A DNA stretch of 64,000 bases from Selaginella moellendorffii (GCF_000143415.4 NW_003314300.1:1410230-1474229), one strand, 5' to 3'. Positions 1 through 9,529 are shown, counted from the first letter of the stretch. Numbers and translations are program-made. The notes: a model not told the origin generated them from the letters alone.

Positions 1-480
1 TCATCATTGTCCTTAGACGGGCATTTTCTCAATCTAGATACCATAGGTTAGAATCCCCACCTCATAAACCAGAACTATGCACATTCTTTCCAGGCAAGAT
101 GATTCATCCTATCGAACTGCTTGGAGGAAAAAAATGATGCCATCCTGTCCTAGCATCTATGGCACTGCTTGTGCCAAAAAAAAAAAAAAATCTAACCTAT
201 TGCTTTGATACCATGATGAGAGAAGCCAAGCCTCATGGCCTAGCACTCTATAGAGAATGAGAACACTCCCCGAACAATCCCCTAGGATGGATTTCACACA
301 GGATGGGAAAGAAAACTAAGAAAGCCCTAAACTGAAGGAATGCAACTCAAGCCAGGTGGCTGTACGCCACGTGGCTCTAACACAGAAGCTGGAACAAATG
401 AAAAACCCCTAATGGGAATGAAACTTATAAGAATGTAAGCTTTCAGAACAAAGAAGTAAAATCTCCATCACTTGCATCAC
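1..480 (-). mobile_element. Truncated LTR retrotransposon remnant (PBS and LTR)
   Basis: On the minus strand, positions 213-201 read TGGTATCAAAGCA, one change from the usual plant initiator-Met primer-binding site. It directly follows a possible LTR whose plus-strand edge begins TGATGAGAGAAG at 214. That places a 5' LTR at about 214-480 (inner limit uncertain) and internal sequence from 212 to the window edge. No coding motif is visible in the internal part. The second LTR would lie outside the window, so the LTR call rests on the PBS alone. Confidence 0.45.
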
Positions 481-768
481 TTGCGATAAGTTTTATCTTG
501 CCCAGCTTCTTTCTTCTCCTGCCTGCTTACGTGTTCCTTGATGTCCTCTCAGATTTGATCGCAGTTGTCACAGAACCAGGGGCAGGAGCTCTCCCTGGGA
601 GCTTACTCCAACACACTCGCAATGAAACCTTACGATGTCACAATCCCTGTAGCAGCACGTGATTACCTTGCCTCGAGCACTCTCCCGTTTCTTGCAAGTA
701 CAGATGGTGCAATACAGAGCCGCATCCACAAGTGGAGACTCGATGTCTGCACGGTTTGCAGCCAGCTG

Positions 769-1035
769 CTAGTCGAGCTTACACAAGACGTGTTGTTGAA
801 GGTCAAACTGGTCGAATGTAAAGCTCGAGCCCTCCGGCAAGTCCATAGAGAAGTAATGAGCTGGGAACGTGTAGACGAAGCCCTGGGAACTTCGAGAAGA
901 GTCAGTTCCAAATTGGATCTCACGCTCCAAGTCAAAATCCACAGACCTCCATCTGAACAGTATCTCCCGCTTTTTGTTGACTACCACGAGAAGCAAGTCT
1001 TTGAAGACCTTAGACTCACTATATGATGGCCCGAG
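769..1035 (-). pseudogene. 3' fragment of a PD-(D/E)XK/Uma2-like family gene
   Basis: Reading the minus strand from about 1035 to the stop at 769 gives a C-terminal piece homologous to the intact gene at 1287-2027. Shared landmarks are EIQFG, a 'YTFPAHYFSMDL' block matching 'VKFPVSSFTADV' in the intact copy, and 'FDQFDLQQHV' matching 'FDLFWLQQYI'. The piece starts at SYSES, the region of the family's conserved E-V-A-Y motif, and is cut off at its 5' side by a short telomeric repeat at 1040-1064. The N-terminal half is missing, so this is a dead fragment. An open frame on the opposite strand here is taken as a shadow. Confidence 0.7.
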
Positions 1036-1039
1036 GTTG

Positions 1040-1064
1040 TTTAGGGTTTAGGGTTTAGGGTTTA
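1040..1064 (+). repeat. Short interstitial telomeric repeat (TTTAGGG)3
   Basis: Three exact TTTAGGG units plus TTTA lie immediately upstream, on the gene's own strand, of the truncated family fragment at 769-1035. Short telobox-like runs also occur in plant promoters, so this could be a regulatory element rather than a repair scar. Confidence 0.75.
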
Positions 1065-1286
1065 AACCTTAAACCCCCCCCAAAGATTTCCTGTGGCCGG
1101 GATCAATCCAAAGAGCGTTACATGCCTGAATATGCATCGAAGAATTTCCCACTTCTAAGAGTCGACGAATTCTCCTTCATGACAGCTAATTTGGCACTGA
1201 CATTGTAACAATGATATGAATTCTCCCCTCTGGAATGTGCCATTCCCCTTGATTCGAACTTTAGGGCAAGCGATTTGTAGCGTTTC

Positions 1287-2027
1287 ATGGACGCTTTATC
1301 GAAGCAAGCGATTGCCGCCTACAGCAGAGGGCAGCGGGGGCCATTTCTCGTGGCCACAAATGTCCCATGGGTGGTGTACGACGCCTGGATGTGTAGCTGC
1401 GACTCGACTTGGAGGCTAGAGTACAGGAGGGGTGAGGTTTTGGCCTATGGGGATCCGTCAATAGTCCACAGCACCGTGTCATCTGCGCTAGAGCGCTCCA
1501 TCATCTTTCACATCCTCCAGATTCCGGGCATTGGGCTAGCCTCTCTTCCACAAATGATCACTGGCGCTGGAGCGTCTCGCCTGCGGACCATCTCTGGCGA
1601 CAAGGAGCCGGACGCTTGCTTCTTCTCTGGGTCGTCGCTTGCGCAGCCAGCGCGGGCGGTGTTGGAGGTGGCGTACAAGAACGAGCCACTGGAAGTTTTA
1701 AGGGAGGTTTTGGATCTGTGGGTGGAGTCGGGCTGCTTGGTGGCGATCGGGGTGAAGATTGCGCGGCCTGGTGACGACTTTACGTTTGTAGCCAGGGAGA
1801 GAGGCAACGATGGGATGGAGATCCAGTTTGGGCCCGAGTTTTGCAATGAGCAGAATCGAGAGCGCTTTGTGGTGAAGTTTCCAGTGTCGTCTTTCACTGC
1901 TGATGTGAAGGGTGACTACTACGTTGAGTTTGATCTGTTTTGGTTGCAGCAGTATATATTTCGTATGATCGAGCAAGAGCGTCAAGCTTTTGAGCAGAGC
2001 GTGGAGAGTCTCTGCTGTAAATCCTAG
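1287..2027 (+). CDS. Intact 246-aa protein, possible PD-(D/E)XK/Uma2-like fold
   Basis: Single-exon open frame of 246 codons, the only intact member of a three-copy family in this window. I do not know a named homologue. Visible features: a mid-protein 'EPDACFF' followed about 20 residues later by 'VLEVAYKNEPLEVLREV', then 'LVAIGVKI'. The order P-D, E-V-x-(Y/S), basic/helical segment, beta strand resembles the PD-(D/E)XK-type core of Uma2 and related proteins, but the usual Lys after the Glu is not obvious. There is no signal peptide or membrane segment. The ATG at 1287 is chosen because both homology to the minus-strand paralog and open frame begin near it. Nuclease activity is inference; the paralogy is directly seen. 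Confidence 0.75.
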   Translation: MDALSKQAIAAYSRGQRGPFLVATNVPWVVYDAWMCSCDSTWRLEYRRGEVLAYGDPSIVHSTVSSALERSIIFHILQIPGIGLASLPQMITGAGASRLRTISGDKEPDACFFSGSSLAQPARAVLEVAYKNEPLEVLREVLDLWVESGCLVAIGVKIARPGDDFTFVARERGNDGMEIQFGPEFCNEQNRERFVVKFPVSSFTADVKGDYYVEFDLFWLQQYIFRMIEQERQAFEQSVESLCCKS

Positions 2028-2324
2028 AAAAAAGTAAGATCGAGCAAAAATATCTTAGCAATATGAATTTCATGGTGTCGCTGCTGCAAGAGAGGAAAGA
2101 GGATATGTTGCTCTGGCACGACAGAGATTTGTGGCATGGAGAAGAACTAGGAATTGTCGAGGGAGCAAAACCCAACTGAGCTTTGTGTCTACGTTCCAAA
2201 CAAAAAGAACGACTGCCACCGGTGGGTCCTGGGCTGGATCACCTCGCCTCCAGCACAAGGTTGGCTCGCGGCTGCAGAGTAGTACTCTTAGATAATGGTA
2301 AGCTCCTGCTTTTGCTTTTCCCAG

Positions 2325-2480
2325 TTAGATCGTGTTTTCTCCGTTGTTTGGTACGACCAAGTTCACACGGCAGTCCACTTGCTCCATGTTCTCTCCAAGG
2401 TCGTCCATAAATCTGCTTCTGGAACCCGCCCTCCTCTGAGATCGTCTCCGCAGCAAATGCCCGCCTGCGGCATTCACAGT
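2325..2480 (-). pseudogene. Possible SNARE-motif fragment
   Basis: On the minus strand two overlapping frames read 'ETISEEGGFQKQ' and then, one base out of register, 'FMDDLGENMEQVDCRVNLV'. The heptad pattern, with a Gln at the place of the zero layer and an M-D-D-L-G-x-x-M-E run, resembles the second half of a Qc-SNARE motif such as that of syntaxin-6/SYP61. The frame break near 2420 means it is not a functional gene as read. Identification rests on about 30 residues and is weak. Confidence 0.3.
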
Positions 2481-2759
2481 CCACCGAGGGGTCGCACCCA
2501 AAGCCACAATCCCTACTATCCTCCATTTGCAACGAGGTTGACTAATGCTTGCGTTTGCGTCAGGTCCTTTTACAACAAGTGACAATCTTTCGTTTGAGCC
2601 TTTGATGGAGTTACTATCCTACGCGAGGAATAAAAGACCAAACGTTCTATTGCTGGTTATATAGATGGATATTCATGTGTTCTACTCTCTCTTTTGCTAG
2701 ATGGGACCATTTGTTGATGCCGAGCATCCACACGTCAAGCAGGGAATCACTGATAGAGT

Positions 2760-3046
2760 TGGTAGAGTATTTCACTCCTTGATGCTCGATTTCCAGCCGG
2801 GAAGGGGATTGATACGCACCTAAACAGAAAAAAAAAAATCACTAAAAATTGGGAAACAAGGATGATCCTAACACTCTCCTGGCCCTGGAAAAGAGGCACC
2901 ATCCCCATCTGATGCTCGCCTGGGAAAGACCAAAGATTAAGAAAGAGCAAAGGCACAGTCCAGACCTGCTTGCGCGACTCCATGTCGGAGAGATCGATCG
3001 AGATGACACACGGCTGACCAAATGCTCCCGCAAAGAGGCTCTGCAT
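2760..3046 (-). pseudogene. VPS26: Displaced N-terminal exons of VPS26
   Basis: VPS26 is the arrestin-fold subunit of the retromer cargo-recognition core. The minus strand begins at 3046 with an ATG and encodes 'GAFGQPCVISIDLSDMESRKQ' (exon 3046-2966), then after a possible 46-bp intron 'GMVPLFQGQES', and after a second intron 'LEIEHQGVKYS'. These match the start of plant VPS26 (GAFKP..ISI..SD...RKQ, MVPLFQ.QE, VEHNGVK). Splicing the 46-bp intron puts exon 2 out of frame, while reading through keeps it open, so the piece is probably non-functional. It lies downstream, on the same strand, of the VPS26 middle exons at 5055-5837, in the wrong order for one gene. Confidence 0.75.
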
Positions 3047-3465
3047 TGCTGCTGCCCTCTCGTGCCCTTGCTCTTTCGCGCTCTAGCTCACAGAAATAGA
3101 GAATATTCGAAGCATCTAGGGCTAATGTGCTTTATCATGTACGTCCATGCCAGATCACAACATTAAGGTTTGTCTTTCTAGGAAGAAGTACAGAGTTTCA
3201 CTCTTTGATCATATCTAGTCTCCACCACCTCTGCATGGCACGAATTTTCAGTGTATTTTGAGTCCTTGCCTTGTTTTGTACCACTTCCACATTATCTGTT
3301 GACAGTAGAAGATGATGTCATCAAGTGGTTCATGGTCCGCAAACCCAGCACAATCCAAATAGTACCATCCAACCTTACACTGCAAAAACCAAAGAATTAG
3401 TTCTAGTGATTATAATGAAAATTTACCTTGGCATTGTCACAGAGAATCATTTTTCTCCCATAGTC

Positions 3466-4392
3466 TCAACAAAGCCTGTCATTGATCTCAGGGTTCATTG
3501 GCAATCTGTCAACAACAATCCTGTTCCCCTGGTACTCTTTGAAGAGCACAGTCATAATGTGCTTTTGGAGTTCGTGGAGATCACACTCCACGAGAAAGTC
3601 ATGCTTCGGCTCAACATTTGCAAACAACCAGCTCAATGGGAACTTCAAATGGAATTTGTCCTTATTATCCTCAGAGCACACCTTCGGACTAAAATCAATG
3701 TCTTTGCGCTTTTTACTAACTTCTTTCTAGAAGCAGTTGAACTTGACATGTAGAGCATATGAGGTTTTCTTTGACTCAGTATATTCCCATCTTTTGACCT
3801 CTGCTTTGAGTGTTTTCACATCTTCATTTTTGTATGCAACCTCGATGGCACACTTTGGGTACTTTGTATAATCAATACTTAAAAAGGAAGCATTTGATTC
3901 TTTGCAAGATCCATTTGCTAACTTGAAAGTGGTGCTACCCGTAACAAATACCAATTCACGAAACCTTGGCACATCCTTTGCTGGAAAGTGAGTCGCAAAG
4001 AAGTTAGCCATTTGTTCTGCCACTTCTAGAACAAACCATGACGCTGTCACCTCATGCAAACTGGAAGGGTCACCAAAGAGATAAACTGTCCCAAACTCTC
4101 CTCCCTCGAGCTCATAAAAGAATCCCAATCTCCAACAAGTTTCCATTGAAAGAGACTAGATTTCCCAAGAGCTGTAAGACACAATCTCTGCAATGACAAA
4201 GGGCCCATGGCCAACCCCTGACACACTTACTTCTAGGTACCTTGCAACTGTGTGCTTGAATCCTTCATTTAGTCGCTTCAATTCCTGTTTCGCCTCCACT
4301 TTCTTATTGTCTTCAAGCTTGAAGCTGCTGAGAAGCTGGACAATCTGCTTTTCTTCTACCTCTAAGCTTTTCCTCTTTTCTAGCCCTAAACC
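3466..4392 (-). pseudogene. Full-length PD-(D/E)XK/Uma2-like paralog with two in-frame TAG stops
   Basis: The minus strand from 4392 to 3466 is one frame, homologous along almost its whole length to the protein at 1287-2027, but broken by TAG at 4156-4158 and TAG at 3727-3729. Aligned landmarks: 'GPFVIAEI' with 'GPFLVATN', 'CWRL' with 'TWRL', 'FGDPSSLHE' with 'YGDPSIVHS', 'AIEVAYKNEDVKTLKAEV' with 'VLEVAYKNEPLEVLREV', and 'DKFHLKFPLSWL' with 'ERFVVKFPVSSF'. The first TAG sits where the intact copy has Trp (TGG). Upstream is a 50-residue charged, possibly coiled-coil extension (KRKSLEVEEKQ...) that the intact copy lacks. No other indels are evident, so inactivation looks recent or mild. Confidence 0.8.
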
Positions 4393-4404
4393 CTAAACCC
4401 TAAA
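4384..4404 (+). repeat. Short interstitial telomeric repeat (CCCTAAA)3
   Basis: Exactly three CCCTAAA units (TTTAGGG on the minus strand) lie at the 5' end of the nonsense-bearing family member at 3466-4392 and supply the in-frame stop that bounds its upstream extension. A second such tract is at 1040-1064. Either telobox promoter elements or repair scars are possible. Confidence 0.75.
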
Positions 4405-4601
4405 CACACGCCATTTCCCACTGTGCAATAACTCTTCAAACCCTAATGTGCATGTGTCACTGCTGATATACGTGTACGAATTAATATTGAGAATATCAAC
4501 GCCATTCCGTCAACGGAGAAGATTGGGAAAAGTAAACAGGATGGTGATGAACGACACAGGTGATGATGAGTAGCAATCGGTTGCAATACGTCGACTGTGC
4601 C

Positions 4602-5060
4602 TCAAAGACGATTTCTTTGGCGGAGCTCGGAGAAGAGCGAAGCTATGTTGGTTATATCGGCTGGCGAGTGAGGGAATTCCAAGTCCACGTCCATGCCATC
4701 AAACCTGGAAAGTGATCACACAAAGTTAGATCTATTGTTCCAAGAACTCCGGAAGATAGTGTTAACTTACCCATAACTTCGTGCCAAGGCAATGCTACTC
4801 CGCACAAATTCGCCCCTGCGGGAACTGTTGCTCGCCCTCTGCGAGAAGAACGTCGTGTTGGACCCGGTGCCACCTATCGAGAGGAGGGTCTTGATGAGCG
4901 GATTCTTGCTCTTGACCAGGCCCGTACACTGTCGCGCAATATCGATGTTCTCCACCGGGATTTCCACCCGGAAAGTTGTGCTGTTGACACTCGCGAACGC
5001 GAAGCAGAGGTGCGTGTACACGTCTGTGCTGAGATCCGATGCTCTTGAAGACTTGAAGTT
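4602..5060 (-). pseudogene. GH18 chitinase-like segment fused in frame to VPS26
   Basis: After the VPS26 part, the same minus-strand exon (5241-4771) continues without a stop into 'ASDLSTDVYTHLCFAFASVN' and 'LIKTLLSIGGTGSN', the first beta strands of class V (GH18) chitinases. A 66-bp GT-AG intron (4770-4705) leads to exon 4704-4602, encoding 'FDGMDVDLEFP', the DxxDxDxE catalytic signature with all acidic residues present, then a stop at 4602. The remaining half of the TIM barrel is absent. GH18 enzymes cleave chitin or related beta-1,4 glycans with this Glu as acid. No signal peptide precedes it here, so secretion is not expected. Confidence 0.75.
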
Positions 5061-5837
5061 CTCACCACGGACAGGCGCTCCATCCATGATTTCGAACTTT
5101 GCAAGTGTTTCACTTTTGTTGTAAGCGTTGGCACCTGAGCCGGTCGACTCGCACTTTCTAATCTCGATCTCCATATGCTTTATCTTGATGCGGACCAGAA
5201 GAAAGTAAATCTTCCCGACGATTACATCCTTTAAGTGGAATCTGGCACAGAAAAAGCACTCACGCTCAGTTGACACAAAGCGTGTTTCCACGTATTCGAA
5301 ACGCACTTGCTCTTACTGTACTCGAATTCGATATGCAAGCAATCCTCGATGCCGACCTCCATCTACAAAGAGAAAAACCTTTTTTAAAAAGAAAACTATC
5401 GATGTTTTCACCTTGATACTGTTGTTCACGTCGGGGTGCACTAGAAGTTTTCGAACCTGGTAAAAACAAAGCACATAAGAGCGATGAATGTTTCTCCACA
5501 AGTATCTCATTACCCAGTATTCCACAATCTTAGGTACGTAGCTGCGAGTTATAGTCACCTTAAGAACATATCTGGCAAAACAATCCATTACAAAAAAATA
5601 TCCAAGCCGTGAATGTATACCTGAGCCTCACGTTGACACCATTGTTACGAGTGATATTGCATTTCCACTGACGAAAACTCGAAAGGATAGATTTTCCTCT
5701 CGTGAATCACACCCGGAACATCGAGCTCCCTCACTGTAGAACACGAAACGGAAGTATCAGATGACAATCTAGAGCAAAAAACAAACTCACACACCCAAGG
5801 AAGTGAAGTCGTAGAAATGCCCTCGGTCCAAGTAAAA
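5055..5837 (-). pseudogene. VPS26: Middle exons of VPS26 (retromer), frameshifted, 5' part of a VPS26-GH18 chimera
   Basis: Minus-strand exons at about 5837-5795 (LDRGHFYDFTSL), 5733-5621 (VRELDVPG, IYPFEF), 5571-5514 (YVLKVTITRSY), 5456-5412 (HPDVNNSIK), 5362-5307 (MEVGIEDCLHIEFEY) and 5241 onward (FHLKDVIVGKIYFLLVRI, ESTGSGAN, MDGAPVRGE) reproduce the central two-thirds of plant VPS26 with matching intron phases and introns of about 45-65 bp. Lesions: exon 5733-5621 carries an extra A near 5647 that creates a TAA, the N-terminal exons are absent upstream, and the C-terminal third is replaced by GH18 sequence right after PVRGE. The normal splice site at this place may be the GTGAGA at the junction. 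Confidence 0.8.
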
Positions 5838-6618
5838 CTTTGGCAATCCACAAACCAAAATCAGCGAAACAAAAGAAACGCAAAAACTAACGCACCTATT
5901 TGGCCATTCACGGTTTCTCAATGTGTATAGCTAGAGGATTACTGCCAGTTTCTAGGAGCAGGGGCGAGGGTTATACTGATTCCCTCCACACGCGACGTGT
6001 TTCACGATCGAATTTTTCCTCAGGTACTCTCACCGATGAGTTTCTCAATCTCTTAACTTTTTTTTTTCCTGCTGGCAGCCTCCTTTTAATAGTTTCATGT
6101 TTGAAGATTCATCCCAGCAGGTAGCTAAAAAATCTGTTTTCTCGGACTAAGTGTTGGTCGCATTTCCAGATATCTCTACTGCCGAATCCAAGTGTGTTTC
6201 GCCTGGATGAGGTATCCATTGGATATCAGAAGTTTCCCTTTTCCTCTTTGGAGATCCAAGCCATTATCTCGGACATCCTTGGACACCTTATATCTTTGCA
6301 GCTGTGACGAGGTCCTGAATCTTGCGGCTATACTGCTAATGCAGTGAACTGCAAAAGCCTTTGATTGAGCAGCGACAAGAAGATTGTCGAGCTCCTGTAC
6401 GTGAGCATGCTCGGGAGTCTATTATCATGCTTCTTCTGGAGGAATTAAAAACAAATTGAAGTAAGCGTTCTCTGGAAGTAAGCGTTTAGCAGTAACTCAC
6501 ACCACTGTTCAAGCTTGGAAGAAACAAAAAGCTATGCTTGTTAGTTTAGCTTACCGCTTCTCTCGTCTTACCGGAGAGCAGCTTTGCTATTTACCACATT
6601 GTAGCGTTGGAGTTTTCG
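5838..6618. other. Intergenic, no gene seen
   Basis: Only 'GGCCAAATAG' next to a possible donor at about 5897-5906 on the minus strand hints at one more VPS26 exon end; its phase does not fit the following exon. Nothing else is recognisable up to the stop codon of the PDI-like gene. Confidence 0.5.
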
Positions 6619-8854
6619 CTACAGCTCGTCTCTATCAGGGGGTGATGATGTAGAGCTCGTTTTGGTTTTGGTGTGCTGTGTCGTTGGCATTGCAAAAGGA
6701 ATGGCTGCGTGTTTCTTCACAAACTGGACCAGGCCTTTTAAGTTTGTCTTTGCGTGAGCGGTGATCTGTGGCAAGGAGTTACACCGAGTTTTTGAAAGGG
6801 AACTGGACTTACAGGTTGGTTTTTGTGGCCCGCGGGGTAGAACAAAAATGCTGGATAAGTCGTCACCTATCAAGGAGAAAAACAAAGTTGAGAAACGGGA
6901 ATAGGCTACACTTTGAAAATATTACCTCTAACTTGGGGTGCTCATTTGAAGATGTGTCAATCTGCGCTATGACAAGGGATGGAATGCCTTTGAAAAACGT
7001 CCCGAGTTTAGCTACTGTTTTGTTGGCTGTCTCGCACATTCCGCACCATGGGCTAGTTATCTGTGATCGAAAGCATGAGCCTCTTAGACAAAAGAGTGGA
7101 CGTAAAAATAAGAAAACATCCAACCTGGAGAAAGACGTCTTTGGAATCATCAAGAACAATCTTCTCGAACGTTTTCCCAACTACAATTCGTAGATCTCCC
7201 TCGTCCTGCACAAATCCACGACCGTCAAGACAACCAAGACTAAAGTCTTAGTACCTTGGAAGGGATAGGCTCTGATTTATAGTGTTGTGTAAGATCTCCA
7301 GACAACAAATTCTGGCAGAAAGCCTGGACATACAATGCTGTTGGAAATGCAACACTTCGTGAATATACTATTATTACGAACCAGAATGTTCTGCAGATTG
7401 ATATCTTCCTCCAGAAGAAATTTTTGGCCATTGTCATAGTTGAAGGCAACGATCTGTTGTACGGCCGTATTAGATACAATGTGAAATGACAAAACGACAT
7501 CAAAACTCACAACAGGCTTCTCAGGTTGAACCCCGTACATCGAGAGAAATGGCATTGCAAAGTCCATGTCACTGTTTTCTACCACGAGAAAGATCAACTG
7601 CGAAAGGATAAGCTAGCTCTCAAGAACTTTTTAACAGACTCAAAGCACAGTACCTTGCCCTTGAATGCCATTGCAGCTTCCTCAAACAGAGGCAACACAG
7701 TTTTCACGTCGATTTCATTTGCAAACAGTAACACCTGCACAGGGATTTGAAAATGACACACAAAGAAAAAAAACAATCAAACCTGAAGCTTAAGAGGACT
7801 GGAGTTTATTCTGGCAGCATTCTTAGACGTCATCCTTACAACGACAGGGAACTTGTTGAGCTCGACAAAATCCAGGAGATTTTGTGCACTAAAAGTCCCA
7901 TCTGAAACAAGCATTTGTCTCGATTGAGAATGAAGATTGAGAATTGGTCTTACCGAAAGGAACATAAAACTCGGGCTCATTCTTCTGTATCCACACCATC
8001 GGTGGTTTACGAATACTCGAATGAAAAGTCTGCGCCACATTGAGGCTGTTTGTTTGGATAAACGGTGTGCCAACTTCCTGCTTTGCAGCTTCGATAAAGC
8101 TCTTGTAGTCATCTCCCTGGACAAAACTTGATAAATCCAGCAAACTACGTAAGCAGGAGGACAAAGCTCACCTCAAATTTGTCGAAAAATCCGGCCACAA
8201 TGACAGAACTATTCGCGAGAAAATTTTCCGCGTCTTTCGTTGAGACCACTGTAGAGGCTGGCGAGCCAGTTTTCTTTCTCACCCAGTCGATAATCTCCTC
8301 CCTGGTCAGAAAAATCTCTTTTTAGTTTAGAGCATGAAAGAGGAAGAACCAAAAGAACGAGAAAGAGGAAAATTTACCGACTTAGAGTCACCTCCCGTGT
8401 ATGCTTGCTGGACAGATCCATTGACTAAGAAGAGCACTGTCGGGAATCCCTTGATATTATAGAGCTTGGCGGTCTTTGGATTCGCAATGGCATCGATCTT
8501 GGCAAAGAGAATGCCGCCATTGCCATCGCCATAGCCAGCAAGATCCAATGCTGCTGCTGCGAATTCCGGCAGCAGCGCCGCGCTCCTGCTACACCAGCTC
8601 GCGTACCCTAGAAGAAGAACATACTCCCGCGACGAAATCACGCGCGGCGCGCTCTCATCTGTGAGATCGGCCACGAAATTCATAGACACATCGCTCCTGG
8701 GGCCTTCCACTGTGTCGAGATCCTCGTCTTCCAGATCCAAATCCTCTTCCTCTAGAGCATCGCGATCGACGCTCTCCAAGCCGTGAATCCCAAGCGGCAA
8801 TAGGAGTAGCAACAGCAGCACAGAGAGAAGCCATAGCGCCCGGAGAAGCTGCAT
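6619..8854 (-). CDS. PDIL1-5: ER protein disulfide isomerase-like, PDIL1-5/1-6 type
   Basis: Twelve-exon model, 536 aa: 8854-8382, 8301-8172, 8116-7954, 7901-7783, 7734-7654, 7597-7511, 7453-7382, 7323-7255, 7205-7125, 7060-6926, 6866-6813 and 6765-6619; all phases agree. Order: signal peptide 1-25 (poly-Leu), acidic stretch about 30-50, thioredoxin domain a with Cys88-SR-Ser91 (second Cys lost), two b-type domains, domain a' with Cys431-GM-Cys434, and C-terminal RDEL for ER retrieval. The CxxS plus CxxC pair and the length match Arabidopsis PDIL1-5/1-6 (established family). It should assist thiol-disulfide exchange in the ER, with domain a limited to mixed-disulfide binding. The first donor could also be at 8378. 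Confidence 0.88.
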
Positions 8855-9065
8855 TGCCCTGGATCGACCAAATGAAAAACCTCCAACGATACTACTAGAA
8901 TATACGCTATTTTTTTAAATTTTATTCACGAACCAAGGGACTATTCCAAGAATATTCCATGGCATGTTAGCGTTCCTGCACACAAAAATCCTCGGAAAAT
9001 CAGCCAGAAAATTAAGACTGTTAATATCAATGTAAACAGTATATTATCAAATCAAATCTCAGAGA

Positions 9066-9529
9066 ATGTTATATGTATTTGCTCTTCTGGTGTTCATTTT
9101 AGTTTTGGCAATTCAACAAGCAAATGCAGTAAGTATAATTATAAGAAATTTGCTTTTGTATTTAACTTTGGGTTTGTGTGTCTTGTGTGGAAGGCTTGTG
9201 GTGGATTAGGGATGTGCTCAAACTTAATGATGAGCACGTATTATGATGATAACTTGATAGCAACCTGCGGGGCCAAATCTGTTTCTGCTGTTATCAGCAC
9301 TTGCATTGCCAACATGAATGGAACTTTGGTGGTTGCTCCCTTCGGTAGATATCGTGCTTCTTGCACAGGGCCTGTGTATCTCACAGGAACTAAAATACAA
9401 GTTGGTCAATGCAAGAAAATAAATGGAGAAAAAGTCACTAGTACTTCCCTCGATTTAGCCCAAATAATGAGCTATAACATATATTATGGTTTATATTTTT
9501 GTAACTGCAAGCTAGAAATACCTGGGTAG
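9066..9529 (+). CDS. Secreted CVNH (cyanovirin-N homology) lectin-like protein
   Basis: Two exons, 9066-9128 and 9194-9529, joined over a 65-bp GT-AG intron that separates a 21-residue signal peptide (MLYVFALLVFILVLA...ANA) from the mature chain; 132 aa in total. The mature part shows two related halves: 'LIATCGAKSVSAVISTCIAN' with 'NGTLV', then 'ASCTGPVYLTGTKIQVGQC' with 'TSTSLDLAQIMSYN'. This repeats the pattern C...L.A.C...I.L...I.N..G.L of CVNH domains, which bind oligomannose glycans. CVNH proteins are established in cyanobacteria, fungi and ferns. The Cys content is higher than in cyanovirin. Family call is by eye and moderately sure. Confidence 0.7.

Noticed and set aside
565-1026. Open frame of 153 codons on the plus strand
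   Set aside because: It is antisense to the family fragment at 769-1035, which has clear homology on the minus strand; the plus frame resembles nothing.
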